This document shows, piece after piece, positions 36,239 to 49,846 of a DNA stretch of 64,000 nt. The position numbers and the translations under genes were made by a program. Positions within the stretch are counted from its first letter, which is position 1. Each line of letters opens with the position of its first letter. A model generated the notes under the pieces. That model was given only the letters and a program-made list of their open reading frames with translations, did no database searches and was not told where the DNA came from. The stretch lies in assembly GCA_905331475.1 (NCBI GenBank), contig CAJNYU010002903.1, forward strand, positions 1 through 64,000, written 5' to 3'. The stretch is from Rotaria socialis. Taxonomy: Eukaryota > Rotifera > Eurotatoria > Philodinida > Philodinidae.

Positions 36239-39200
36239 CTATAACCATATTTCGAATTGACTATCTTTACAAATAATTTCATATGTGTCACAATGATTTA
36301 GACGTAGCGAATGAATTTCGAAATAATTTCGTACTTGTCGATCATTTTGTGTGTACTTATCTAAAATATATTTATTTGTTCGTTGAATTTTTAAGCTAAT
36401 TAAATCAATGAAAACATCTAAAATTGTTTTAATAATTTTAATATCAGCATACAGTTTTGGATTAATATCAATAGTCAAATGTTCTAGATACGGAAATAAT
36501 GTCGGTAGATTGTTTAATAAACGGTTTAAACGATTTTGTCGATCGATTTGCATACAATTTAATTCGAGCGTTTTTATATTAGTTAAGTAAACTGCATTAG
36601 GCGAAGGAATTTTAAGAAAATATTTTAATAGTAACGGACCTGTAGCTGTTAATGTTGTTAAGCATGGTGCAAACGAAAATATTAATGGAAACAATCGACC
36701 ATCGCATTCATTTACAATGAGATGTTTCATTTGACGGAATGATACATTCAATGATTTCGAACAAGTATTTAATGCATCATTTACTGGTAAAACAATATTT
36801 TGTATTTGTAATGTATGCGTTTTCGAACAGTATTGTTTAAATAAATGAATTAATTGTTGACTAATATCACTGATGGTACCTTGTGTTGCATCAAGAACGA
36901 TTTTTCTGACCGAACTGAAACTTTTTTCATAGATGACATTATTGAATAAACGTGAATTCGACGTTGATAATTTTAAGGTATCAAATGCATAGGGTAATGT
37001 AAATAATTTAAAACGTGTTTTATTTGAATGCGGACGCCAAATCATATGTCCTATGGGCCAATGCAATTGAAACGATGAAAATGAAGAAATTATTGGATTT
37101 AGACGTAATTGAATATCATCCAGTGGCATATCAAAACAGAGTTGAAGCTGCTTTAAACGTGGAAATGAATTTTCAAGAAAGATTTCCCAACGGTGTCCAC
37201 TAAAATATAGAGAATTTTGTTTTTTCCCTAGCGATCAATCATTCAACGAGAGTACTGAAAAGTAAATCCTATGACCTGAGTGAGTCGTCAGGAAAATAAT
37301 GAAGAAAATTAGATTTTATTAATAACGCGAAGGTTTCGTTGAACTTATGATCGAATGTTTACTAGGAAAATAATTAGAATTTTAGTGTTTAATAAAGAAT
37401 AGAAGATGCATTTCCTTGGCAAATTTGAATATCAATAGTTCATGTTCATGTCATGCTATACATTTTACTAAATACGACACAGAAGTTTTATAGAACTTTT
37501 CAACCTTCGTTTTAAGAAGTCATTCTTGACAAATAGACTTTTTAAATTGGCGGAAAAGACCAGCGTTTAATATTAACTTTGCACTGCCCTACTAATTACT
37601 AACACACAATACGCACACGTGTCAGTGGTGGCAGCTTATTTTTATTTAGAAACACCCCCTGGCTCTTGACATAATGACGACCTAAAAATATTGATGCTTT
37701 TCTCAACTCTTTACTAATTCCATCAGATCATCGGCCTACCTAACAACAAAGAAACAGAATCGACCGTTAAGATAAACAAAAATCTACTATTCGATCAAAA
37801 TAGAAGAAAAGTCATATAGTAATTTCTATCATTAAATGCATGACAAGAACTGACCCCCCGAAGCTAAATCGCTAACAATCGGATTGTTCAATAGAAATGT
37901 CCGTAGATTTCCTCAAATGCATACTAATGAATTTTAGACACACGTCTCTATGTAACTGAAACTTCCGCACCATCGAAATATGACTTACTTGAAATAATTT
38001 TGATCCAATGTTGTACGATTGAAATAAGCAAGTCGTTCTAATTTCGCTGCTCGTATTCGACTTGTCATTAATAGAACAAACCGATCAAACGTTAATTCAC
38101 TGCCTGTGACATCTAATTCAAAATCAACTAAATCTATCGGCGGTTTACCACATAACGGTACATTCAATGGGGCTTGGTCAGCAAATAATTTTACACTTAA
38201 TTTTTTTAAATTTGGTACATGTTCTAGAAGAAGTAATAGACTATCAAATGATCGCAATGGAATTGTTAACTGTTTTAAATGATCATAATTTGTAGGTATA
38301 TCAGTTTTATCAACAAATTGCAAATAATCATTATTATGCATTTCGACTGAAATTGATTCTAGTGTTTTGATTTGTGTTGAACCAAAGAGATGATGTTGTA
38401 AACAACTTTTATAGGTTGTTTCACTTGTTGATGACGATGGCCGTTGAATACGTATATGTAATGTTCGAATAGACATATGTTTAAGTTTTGAAAAAACAAG
38501 ATTGATTTCATCGATTGTCGGATCAATTAAAGAGATATGTTCCAATAATGGAAAACGAAACACATTTAAATCGATGCGAAACACTTGTTTGATTGCATAC
38601 TAAAATTTAGATTTTCAAAAATTTACTGTTCAAAACATTGTCATATTTCTGCTAAAAACAAACTTAATCGCAGATTTTTTTAACTTTATCGTTGTTAACA
38701 TACAAATTTTCGGAAAACAACGATTACTGTAGGGCGCGGAAGTCGGGCGGTACGGCCCTGGTGATTATTGTTACTGTCAGTCTCCAACAGATATTACTAT
38801 GTCTGAATTCTGCATCTATTAATTATCGTTATTATTGAAGACTTGCCAAGTTCAATCTTTTTCTTTTAGAAAAATAAGAATAATTACCTGATTATTTAAT
38901 GTCAACGATTTAGCATTGCCAAGATGATTTCGAATGTGTTCAAATTGTTTAATTGATAATTTCGAACAGTCAATATGATGTGTGAATGGTTGAAGAAGTT
39001 GATTGAACCGTTGATTAAGATTTAGAAAAGCATAGAAAACATCTGATTGAGATAAATATTTAAATATTTCAAAAAGAATTTCATTCGGTAAACTAGTTTC
39101 AAATTTTGTTGCCGGCTTCGGTTTGTCACAAAAATAATCGTTTGTTGTTATTTGTTTAAAATCTAAAATGAAAACAAATGTGTCACATGCTGAATTTTGT

Positions 39201-39439
39201 TTTTAATTTCAAGTATTACCTTCCCGATCATTAAAAAAAACAATCGAACAAACTTGATTTTCACTTCCGGCCGTTGTTGCTGATAGAGCCCGTCGTTTGA
39301 CTCTCGAAGAATTACAACTATGAATTTCGTCTAAAGGACGTTTATTACAATTTGGAATTCGTACTGGTAGCACGCCACTATTTGTTTTTGAACGATCACG
39401 TCGTTTATGTTTTCTTGTTGATTTCGGTGCATCAGACAT
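36239..39439 (-). CDS. F-box protein with leucine-rich-like C-terminal region
   Basis: Four exons in transcript order: 39439-39220, 39162-38888, 38599-37989, 37199-36239, joining into 688 codons. The first ATG of the open frame, at 39439 (MSDAPKSTRKHKRRDRSK), is chosen as start. Residues 1-73 are basic and probably nuclear-directing. An F-box lies at about 98-140 (LPNEILFEIFKYLSQSDVFY, then LNLNQRF). The rest is built of irregular leucine-rich strands (LEHISLIDPTIDEINLVFSK; LKTLELNCMQI-like pieces such as IKTLELNCMQ), as in the many F-box/LRR-like proteins of bdelloids. It presumably serves as the substrate arm of an SCF ubiquitin ligase; the target is unknown. It is convergent with STK16, the two stop codons being about 183 bp apart. 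Intron 3 is long (789 nt). Confidence 0.85.
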
Positions 39440-42400
39440 TAGAAATTCAATTATTCGATTTACGTAAGATTTGTTTTCTCTGAATGAACAAATAAAACCT
39501 TTCTTGGTTGATTTCACGTGATCTAAACACTTTGGCTAGATGTAACAAGAACGTTGTTTTGGTTAATACAGGACACCAATAAAATTATTTTCTTGATAGA
39601 TGGCGTTTCGAGGAAATGCCAAATATAATTTTCATCTATTTGTGAAATCATAAATCGAACAGGCTGGAATTAATTTATTGACCGAGGAAAACATTTTTCC
39701 TCTTAAGATAACTCGTGTTAATGAAGGTATTTGCTTTTTGATGAAACTCCGAGAAATTATATTTAGACTACTTGGTTAGATACTTAAATTTCTCAAATAA
39801 TTAATCACGTTCTCTTTACTAATGATTGCTTCGAGCATATTTTAATTAAAAATATACTATTTTTAGGCCTTTCAACTTGTCATGAGTAGAAAATAGCAAA
39901 GAAACGATGTTCAGGCAGTCGTTTATCCGTGAGAAGCAAAGATCCTGAACTAGATTTTATATTTCAATGCTTTAATTAAAATCAAAGCACACAATTTCAA
40001 GGATATTCTAAATGATTTATACTTTATGGATTATATTTGTTCATGAATTTTGACTTTGTTTTCTGTTTAACATATTGATAAATAGACGAATCAATGTGTG
40101 AAATAAAAAGTGACTTGTTACCATGTGAATAATTGAAGAACATAATTTTAACTCCTACCTCGCTAAAACTGATGAAATTTTGCCTATTTTCGCACTCCCC
40201 GCCGTCTAATAATTAAAATATTCCTTTTTTTTTATCAAATCTATGTCATAATTTGTAAAGCAAGCTTCAAATTCATGCTACCTTTTGTACTTGAAGTAAG
40301 AATAGTCTGGTCATATCATTACACTGCTTGTCAGGAATAGCTCGTTTTAATTAATTTTTTATATTCATTTGGTGCATATTATTAACAATCTATTCGATGT
40401 CATGATTTGTGGAGTTGATGTTAGCAGCCATCTTTGTTTTACTTATGTCAGCTGCAAATGAGCAACGATCATGTAACAAAAAAAGGATTTACTCGATAAT
40501 ATATTTATTTTCTTTCAGTATGATTTAATATGAAATCATATATTTAATGAAAATACACCTGTAGGAGGGTTATTCAAGATGATTTTACTCTATCATCTGT
40601 CCTATTTTCTAGTAGCGTCATGCTTTAAGTTCATGTAGTCGAAGTCATGAGCCATCTTCTAGATAATTTCTTTTTCTTTAATGAATTTCTAGGAAATCTC
40701 GTATATTCTTCCCCGCAAAGAAAAACATTGGTTTGAATCTTCTTTCTTGAACATGCATATATTAAGAATAATAGAAGCTAAATATATCTAAATCTATATA
40801 TATATATATATATATGTAATCTTTCATTAACGCGGTTCTTTTACGCTGGTGTTTAGTTTGTTCGATATAAAAAGTAGACGTTGATGGATTGATTATTATT
40901 GTGTTGATGTAAGTAGACACGAATCTTTTTTTCCTATGAATGAAACGTAAATATCCAATCAATGTTAGCTTGTAAATATTCTTAGAGAATAGATTTTTTC
41001 AAAAACATCTTCATTAACAGTTAAATTAAGCAAAGTCTAAAAGAAGGAAGTTAATTTTCTTAACTATTTACATGAAAATGAATAGAAATAAATCTCATCT
41101 TTACAAAGATGAAAGCTTTTTTTCTACGTTTCATTTTCGAGATTTTTTCTGGAACATAAGTAATTTATCTACATAGGAATCTCAAGATGTTTAATCTTCG
41201 CAATGATGATATTACGAATGAGAAAAGTAGGCTGATATGATTTTTGAAAGTTCATGTTTTTCAATTGCATTTAGTTATGGAATTTTTCGAACGATTGAAT
41301 TCAATAGTAACTCTATTTTTATTTGTAATTATTATTAATATTTTATAAGCTTCGAAGTAATGCATGAATTGATTCATCATCCGACTTGCAAAGTTCATCG
41401 TAGTTCGAAGAATATCTTATTCAATATTCTAAGTATACTGACACCGTCTTTATTAATTATTAACTCAACCTTTTATTTTACGTATACATGGTTATTCATG
41501 ACTATCATATTTTGTACGAAGCGTTCAGATTTGCATGCGACCTAATAATGGCCCTTTTAGTATTCATTGTGTAAACTCGTGCTCTACTCTATCAAATAGA
41601 ATATGTCATCGCCTAATTTATATTCAACGTTGATATGCTTTGAAAAATATCAATTGCACAGAGAAATACTCAAAACAATTTAGCGGTGAATATTGATAAG
41701 TTTGTTTTGCAGTTTTAAAGTATCGTTCTGAAACTAATTATGTGATTGGTCTTTTCGCTTGCTTCTCCTAGTGATCGGCGGCTCATCATAAACTCAAAGT
41801 AAAATAACTGAGAATTCAACTCTGACGGAATCGAAATGATTGAAAGAAATTTTGTTAGAAGTTAACATATGAGTTATATATTAATGCAACAGTCAAACTC
41901 TTATGCAAAACAAGTTCCACCGTTCGCTTCATTTCTATGTTTTTTTTCTCAACGAATTTTAATGATTGGTCGCCATCTTCAATAAATTATTCTATGGCAA
42001 TATAAACTGTTCACTTCTTAGTGATTCGCTTACTGTTTTTGTTTATCCCCTCAGCAGATCAATGTGACATTGCTAAATTACACAACAAAATCCGGAGATT
42101 TTCGAAGCGAAAAATGTGGTGTGCCACAGTTTGATTGAAAGGAAAACTATTGAGAAGAAAAGATTGAATGAAAACGGGACTCAAATCGAAACTGTCGGAA
42201 AAGCGGTCTTGATATAATAGATAATGTGGTTTTATAACTCCAATGAAATATTCAGATGGATAATCATTTGTTGTTGCTAAACGGAAGCAAATGACTTTGT
42301 TCTCTCTTTTCTGTACCTGTGACCTTATATAATAACAATTTTTGTTGCAACGTTAAACTCATTTTATACAATAAATAGTATTCCCTTGGATCAAACTACA

Positions 42401-45400
42401 GCCAGCCAAAAGTGAAGACCTATAATAATGTGTGATATTTCGGGCATTTATTCGCAGAGATTCATGTAAATCTAAATCAATGTGAGTACAAAACTGCGAC
42501 CTTAAACTCATTCTCATTCTTACAAACACGCCCAATTGCTCTAGATCAATATCATAGTGCTTATCGTTTTTTCTATGTTATTTCGTCGTTTCTGCATGGT
42601 TTTTGATCATAATCTCTTGAGAATTAAAAGAATTTTTTATACAGTTGTATTTTTCTTTGATTGAATTATCACTAATTATCTTTTCCGATCACTGTACTCG
42701 TAGTCACTCTATATAATTCAGCCATGCTGACTAAAATCAGTATAGACGTCAATTCACATTTTTTTCTGACCCTTTTACTGGCGCGAAGAAAAAAATTAGC
42801 AACCATGAAACTATTGTTTCGATATTCGAATAGATTTAGCATTCATATATTAGTCATGTCATACGGTATTAATTAGTAAATAATAGATGAGCACAACATG
42901 ACAACACAGAAATAAGAGAATAAAGAACAAGCGTCAGCCAAAAAAAAAACACAAGCGAGGAAGCTCAGTCAGTACAGAAAACAACAATCCAATCTGCCAT
43001 TAGCATTGTTTGCGTGTGCGATTTGCAAGTGCTGTTCAGTAGACAAGTAAAAGGAAACAAATTGCGTATGACGGATGTGGGTTGCCTTCATCGTTAAAAG
43101 TCATTGTGATTGTGCATCGGAATATTTTCTTTCTTCGATTGTTTGGTTAATCTACCTATGGTTTTTATTTTTGTAAAAACCATCACGTATGAATATTTAA
43201 ATATGGGTAAGTATTTATGGTGACTCGTGTCGATTATAGATAGTGACGTTTTCGCATTTGTTTACGCTTCAGGAAGTTGACTTCTATGTGATTCGCTATC
43301 GTTGTTTGTTAATACTTTTAATATTCTCTTTTATCTTCTCTATATAATAGAGAATACTATAGTTAGCTCACGTAGAAAAATATCTAATAGAAGAGCAGAG
43401 TTGTGCCTCAACTATTAAGAGTTATCTAAGTACATAATGTAATATATTTTTTGTTTCTCAATGGTAAGTAAAGAAAATAAGTATTTCAAGTTATTGTTTT
43501 TGTTCAATGACCTTACATATAATATATATTGAAAGCATTCTTCAAAGAGAAAAAATACAAAGTGCCTACTAATTATATTTTGATGAAGTCCAACTAAAAG
43601 GGCAAAACACAAGAAAAAGTTGATTAGGTCTATATAAACAACAAAAATAAAATGAGAAAACCTTGAATTTTCATTGAGAGTTTAATGATTGTATCTTTTA
43701 TGTTTTTTTTTTGAGTAAGGAAAAAAAGATTTCTTTAATGTAATCAATATATACGTATACGGCAGTTTTATTGCACTATAAGGTATTTGCGTATATACGC
43801 ATTCATAGTGTTAAAAAATAACTCATCTCAGACTTCATCAGGTATCTATAGATAATACGATTTCATTGGAAAACAAAACTCAATAGACGAAAAGAATTAA
43901 TAATATGATTCTTTTATGTTGAACTTGTAACATTTTTGAAATTTTATCGATTATTCCTGGTACAAAGCACTAGATTCCGAAACATTGGCAATTTATTTAT
44001 AAAAGAAAAAAAATAGCCTACTTTAAAATAGATCAAAAGAAGAGAGAAAACAATTAGTAAGTAATTCTCCGTTTTTCTATTTCTGTTCTATATTTGGGTC
44101 GTCAGAACGTACCTTCTCATAGGATAATAAAAGTTACATCTCTCTTTTTCATTTGCTGTATTTCTAAATTATTCAGTTATTTCTCTAGTTCAATATCACG
44201 ACTGCATAGAGTGTGGAAGCAGTAGATATCTATAATTAACATGTTTATCTTTTAAGGTTTCATGAAAGCTATTCAAAACAGACCGTTGATAATTAGGGTT
44301 TTTTTTGCATCACGAAGAATTTTAGCGCTCTAACGAAATTTACTCTGATTAGCGTATAAACCATTTACTTTGTACGATAGTTATATTTTATCTATGAAAG
44401 CAACAGGAAATCCTCGCCCAGTCCCATTCTGATTGATATAATTAAATCTAGTTTCCAATTTGTTTTCTCTTTTATAAAAACTTCTTTTGTAACGATTACA
44501 ATTCGAGTCTTTGTCTGAGGATAAAACCTTTCTGAGAACTTTTATCTTTATTTAGTATTATTTTCGTTATCAACATCTAAATAAGTAATAGATTGTTTTT
44601 AATGCACTAGTATATGCATGTCCGAGAGTGCTAATAACATCTATACTATTATTGTTGATATAATACTTAGCTCAGAATTGATTTATATCCTGTTTATTGT
44701 CTCGATTTTATGTTAATTGTTCTCTTCTGCTCAAAGCATTTTTCTTTTATCTTTCAATAGATACCTTTTATTATTATTATTACTACGGTGAAAATTCTTC
44801 GAATATGTTCGCAGATTGAATGTTTTATAGATTCATTTTTGTGATAGGAAAATTTATCTCATATTCTTTGCTTTGCATGGAATATCAGCCGAGTCTAGGA
44901 ATATCATATTTCTACTCTCCCCAAACACGTACTATCATGTGGCTTCAATATTCAGCTTTCTTTCTCTCTCTGGATAGTTCTATATAGAATAACTACGCAT
45001 GATAGTTTTTAATTGAGCAAAACGAAACATTTTCCCGTTTTACTGCATTACAACGTGCGTCATTACCTCCCTTAGGTTTTTTTCAAACAATAATATCAAA
45101 CTAATACACTAGTGTTGACGTATTCATTCGTATTTTGTAGTATAAAACGATCGATTCATAGAAAATGTTATTGGAAACTCTCGACAAGAAAAATGAGCGC
45201 TATCAATGTTAATAACCGTAGGCGTTACTTTTCCTTAGGCCTATGAATTGTTTTGGAAAAAATGCTTTCTGTTTTTTTCTTGCTATAGGCTTATTCTTTG
45301 ATGAATTTTTATTTTTATTAATTTTGATCTCGGAAAAAAAACATTTCAGAATTGATCTATAATAGAAATCTATGAAAGTCATACGAGAATATTTAATTTC

Positions 45401-45751
45401 ATCGTATAATAAAAGTTAAAAGAGAAATTTATTATCTCTAATAGAAAATTTAACTCTTTCGCATTTCTTTTTTGTTTGTTTCTACACGCATTGAGAAGTG
45501 CATTTAATTTTTCAGACGTTACTCGCGCGTCAAATATTTCATCTCCTTTAATAAATCAAGTTCTCTTATCTACATTTTTCTTCTTCTTGTAGATCATTGC
45601 CTACAATTTATAAGAGAAACTGTCGTTTAAGCTAATTATCGTCAAGAACTTTTTTTTGTAAATCTTTGCTAGCGATTATGATGATGATGAAGCAACGCCG
45701 TCATTTTTATTTATAATAAAAGCTGCTGGCTTCCTTGTAAACAAAATTTTC
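39440..45751. other. Long gene-free stretch
   Basis: About 6.3 kb with no supported gene. Open frames such as 41360-41545 and 43415-43612 have no family motif and no convincing splice sites. A (TA)n microsatellite lies at 40795-40816. It may hold distal regulatory sequence for the flanking genes, but I see nothing specific. Confidence 0.5.
40795..40816. repeat. (TA)n microsatellite
   Basis: An uninterrupted run of about 11 TA units. Confidence 0.8.
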
Positions 45752-47365
45752 ATGAATTCAAATCAATCAAATTCAAATACATTGCCAAGTTATAAATTAT
45801 ATTTTGATGATGTCGAAGAAATATTTCTCAATACAATATCAGTTAAATATTTACTCATTTCATCGATAGTAATATTTCTATTAACATTCGCTAGTATTAT
45901 TATATTAATATACCGATCAAGAAAAATCTTTCTTGGTTCTCTTATACCATTTATATATTCATTATTATTCTATGATTTCATTCAATTGTTATCAATAATT
46001 TTACTTAAATATAATTTATCGAATGCCAATAAAAAATATTTTGGTGAAATATGTCGTTGGCCTTATTATTTAAAAGCTTCATCGGAAGCAGGACAATGTA
46101 TAACATTAATTTTCATCTATGGTATACGTTGTCAAAAAGTTCGATACTTTCTAAAACATAAACATCTACCAAATTCAAGTTATATACATTCTCGTGCATT
46201 AACATTTGTTTGCATATTATTTATTATCTATGTTAATAATTGGATAACACATTTAAAAGTTGAAAAAATTCATTTAGTGACATTGAATGAATCAAATTAT
46301 GGTTTAAATATTCAAGAATATCCGATCACATTCTATGGAATTAATGATGTTAAATTAAATGATCATAGACACTTTTATTCTGACCTCGATAGGTACGCAC
46401 AAAATTATGAAAAAACTCAATTAGAACAAAGTCAATCCGGAATTATTATTCAAAATCAAAAGCATGATTCAATAGATGAAATATTAATAAAAATACCCTA
46501 TAATAATTTTTTTGCCCAAAATAAACCGACGACACTTAATAGAACGCGGAGAACCTTTGAAGATCGTTCGAATATCACCAATAAAACATTTTATGGAAAT
46601 AACTCTTATCGTATCAATCGGTGTACATATGATCAAAACAATTATCTCCTAGTAAATTTCCTGTCTTTAATACATTCAATTTTTTACTTTATAATACTCT
46701 GCTATTATTTAACCACAATTTATCGATATAAAATTCCACATATAGGCACAGCTTATCGTCAAAAATTACATCATGATGTACTTCAAATTGGACGGAGAAG
46801 ATATGTTGATCATGATAAACAACTGATTCTATTGACTCATTTACGACATTTTCAATATCTAATCGCATATTGCCATACAACATTTACAATCATTCGTCTT
46901 GTTTATATTTGTTCATTTACATTTATTTCATGTATAATTCAAACACCATTTCAATGGTTAACAATGAAAATATTCTATTACTCTCTTTTTACTATTGTCT
47001 ATTACTCAATACCATTACGCGTAACATTATTGTTTCTCTATTTATTTTTAAGTTTATTTTCTTCTCATATTCATTCAATATTTTATTATATATTTCATAC
47101 AAAATTACATTTTTCATGTCAACTACAAAAGCCGACCATTCGCTTTCATTTACGTTTTGTGCAATATCATCAAAGAAATATAAAATGTGTTAAACAATCA
47201 AATGATTCACTGGCACTTGATTTGACATCATCGGGTTACGATGAACCATTGTCGATATTCCCACATGAAACTATTGCTATCTACGATGGAAATAGTAGTA
47301 GTCACAATCCAGCAAGAACAAGTAGTTGTGGTATTGCTATCGAATCAGAACATGGTAAAGTGTGA
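45752..47365 (+). CDS. Orphan seven-transmembrane protein with very long second outer loop
   Basis: A single-exon frame of 537 codons from ATG 45752. Seven hydrophobic helices are visible: about residues 34-56, 65-92, 107-130, 148-168, 297-320, 368-395 and 405-435. Between helices 4 and 5 lies a loop of about 125 residues with several N-glycosylation sequons (NES, NRT, NIT, NKT). The C tail is about 100 residues, rich in Ser and Asp/Glu. There is no clear DRY (helix 3 ends YGIRCQKVR) or NPxxY. The topology is that of a GPCR, but I cannot place it in a class; it could be a bdelloid-specific receptor. Like the two other receptors here it has no introns. Confidence 0.75.
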   Translation: MNSNQSNSNTLPSYKLYFDDVEEIFLNTISVKYLLISSIVIFLLTFASIIILIYRSRKIFLGSLIPFIYSLLFYDFIQLLSIILLKYNLSNANKKYFGEICRWPYYLKASSEAGQCITLIFIYGIRCQKVRYFLKHKHLPNSSYIHSRALTFVCILFIIYVNNWITHLKVEKIHLVTLNESNYGLNIQEYPITFYGINDVKLNDHRHFYSDLDRYAQNYEKTQLEQSQSGIIIQNQKHDSIDEILIKIPYNNFFAQNKPTTLNRTRRTFEDRSNITNKTFYGNNSYRINRCTYDQNNYLLVNFLSLIHSIFYFIILCYYLTTIYRYKIPHIGTAYRQKLHHDVLQIGRRRYVDHDKQLILLTHLRHFQYLIAYCHTTFTIIRLVYICSFTFISCIIQTPFQWLTMKIFYYSLFTIVYYSIPLRVTLLFLYLFLSLFSSHIHSIFYYIFHTKLHFSCQLQKPTIRFHLRFVQYHQRNIKCVKQSNDSLALDLTSSGYDEPLSIFPHETIAIYDGNSSSHNPARTSSCGIAIESEHGKV

Positions 47366-48756
47366 TTCAAATTTATTTTGTTTTTCGTAGTTTGTTTAAT
47401 ATGAAGCAAAAATAAAATAAAATTATACTCGAAAAAGAAAAGACTTTTGTTCAAAAAAATAAAACAACTAACAATTCAAAAACTAATTTGTCATTCTCGG
47501 AGTAAATTGAGGAGTACAATTTACTAGTCAATAGTAAAATATAGATGGGTTTCTTTTGACTATATAATTTTCTTTGTAGCTGTACTTTGTACTCCCATCG
47601 TAATTATATATGTTTGATTCTGTTCTTAGCTATTCGATCTATTTCTATTAATTGAAGATTATCTATACATTGCTGCCTTCTCATTTTATAGTAATGATTA
47701 TAATTCTTCGTTGGTCCCTTCTTTTACAAGTCGATGAGCAGGCAAATGTATTTTTATGCTAATCAGTTCAGATAGTTCGTGAACTTTTCCTTTTATTCCA
47801 CTAGGAAAATGTTTATCTGATAAAAATAACAGTCAATAGACAAGTTCTAACTAATATCCTGTTTAAGAAAGTTAAATATTATGAAACAAATTATCAGTGA
47901 TAATAGAATTACAAATATGAAAGTTTGTTTTTGGTTAAAAGTAATATTAGCAATTGACGTTCGCAAATAAGACTCTAAAGAAAACCATAAAGTATTCACA
48001 TGGCCTCATCGCACCTTTAATATGTTCAATGCGATGAGCCAGGGGTCGCTTTTTATTATAAAACGAGATTCAAAATAGTCACGGAATATAATAAAATATT
48101 GCCTACAAATACTACATAACGTTCTAATAAAACCCAAAGAAAGCTTTGATTCCTATCTATCAAATTTCAAATTAAATCTCAACACACCGAGAGAACTGAG
48201 CTCGACTAATTTCAATTAAACATTTGAAAGCGTATGGTACTACAGACAGTGAGGCTGTTTTTATATTTAAACTAGAGAAATATTAAACATCTATCGACAA
48301 AACAGTGAGGAAATTGACGCGAAACATCTGATGAGATTCTTTTGATAGTGGCTTTTGAATATCTATGCTTTAGGGAATTTGAACTTGAGCTATTCTATAA
48401 CAGGAAGTGTGTATTTTCAAACATATGAAATATTTCAAAAGGTTTTTGACAGAATTTTAGTGAATTTAGCAGACATCCTCTTATGCTTTGATCGCGATAA
48501 CTTTTTTTCTTTTTGTTTCTAAATGAATAGGAATATAAGAGTTAATTTCCATCTAATAAAGTAAACAATGAATTGAAAGCGACATTCAATCAAGCGAAAA
48601 TAATAATAATATACTATTGAATTTTTTGTTTCGAAAAATTCTATTGTAAAAATAGAATTTTTTCTCGGTAAAGATGATAAAAACAACACTCTCGTCCAGG
48701 TAATGTCAAAGTAAACTTTTTATAAACGATTCACCCCTTTAGCACGGTGAGAGCAA
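47366..48756. other. No further gene recognised
   Basis: The 3' UTR of the 7TM gene, then AT-rich sequence. A small hairpin pairs CTCATCGCA with TGCGATGAG near 48004-48040. Confidence 0.5.
47411..47416 (+). terminator. Poly(A) signal of the orphan 7TM gene
   Basis: AATAAA, immediately repeated, about 46 bases after the stop codon. Confidence 0.5.
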
Positions 48757-49730
48757 GCCCCATGTGTTTCATTACGATGAAACTGCGATCGCACTGTGAC
48801 CCGTAATTGCGGAAAATTGCGACGTAGTTACGCGCAACTACGATGAAAAAATCGCAGTTACGCGTAGTTACGGGGGAAAAATCACAGTTACGCATAACTG
48901 CGCCCAAGTTTTTCGTAATTATAGTTCACAGTGGCGTCGCAATTGGTACAAAAGATAACATAGATTAGGGTTCCCTTTTATTTGTATTTTTATTGAGTTT
49001 AAAAAATTTTTTGCACAAAAAATGAAAAACAACTATAAAATTAAAACTTTTATAAAAAATAAAAAACAATTTTTAAATTAAAAGTTTTCACAATAAAAAT
49101 AATTGAAAAATTGAAATCTAAAAAAATCTAAAAATTTACTAAAATAAAAATTTTTAAAAAAATTTTAGTTCAAAACTTAGGGAAAATTAAAAATTAATAT
49201 CTAGAAAAATTAAAAATTAATATTTAGAAAAATTACAAAATTAAAACCTAAAAAAATTTTTAAAATTGAATTTATAAAAGAAAAAGCAGAAGAAATTTGA
49301 AATAATTTAATGATAAAAGAAAAAAAATTAATTACAAAAATTGAAAAACTAAAAAAATTTTAATCTAGACATTTTTAAAAGAAATAAAAATCATGCATTT
49401 CACTGCTTGTAGTAGAATGACTTATGAACGNTATGCATTTCACTGCTTGTAGTAGAATGACTTATGAACGAAAATGTGATAAACACTACTATTACTAAGT
49501 TTTATTGTTCGAGTGTAGCCAATTACAAATAAGGAGGAATAATTTGTAATTGGTCATTTATACCTACAACAGATCGTAGGATGCGATCAGTGATCGCCGA
49601 TCACTAGGACGCAGTTACGTTGATCTGAGTCATACTAAGCGTAGTTTCTTATAGAAATCTTCACTACGATCAATGCGCCATAGTTACGCGTAACTGCGGC
49701 ACAGTTGATAAAAAAGAGGCAACATGGGAG
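48757..49730. mobile_element. Probable inverted-repeat element D (CGCAGTTACG words)
   Basis: Both ends carry many copies of GTAGTTACG/CGCAGTTACGCG in both orientations (48780-48960 and 49560-49700), which is strikingly GC-rich against the AT-rich middle (49000-49390, almost only A/T). The outermost bases are weakly inverted (CCCATGTG at 48758 and ACATGGGA at 49722). No ORF. Likely a non-autonomous element; the boundaries are approximate and the assembly gap lies within it. Confidence 0.5.
49393..49470. other. Assembly join: N flanked by identical 38-bp copies
   Basis: One N at 49431 separates two identical copies of a 38-base sequence (49393-49430 and 49433-49470, both beginning ATGCATTTCACTGC). 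This is what an unmerged contig overlap looks like; a true tandem duplication is less likely. Confidence 0.85.
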
Positions 49731-49846
49731 ACGTATTGTCTTTCCTCTCGTATATGTACATATATAGTAAATATCGTGCATCGTCAATATATTATATTTA
49801 TATTTATTAATAAATTTATTATTAAGACAGTAAATTATAAGTAACA

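Noticed and set aside
49000-49390. Low-complexity A/T block as a possible origin or regulatory site
   Set aside because: There is only base composition to support it, and it lies within a mobile element next to an assembly join.
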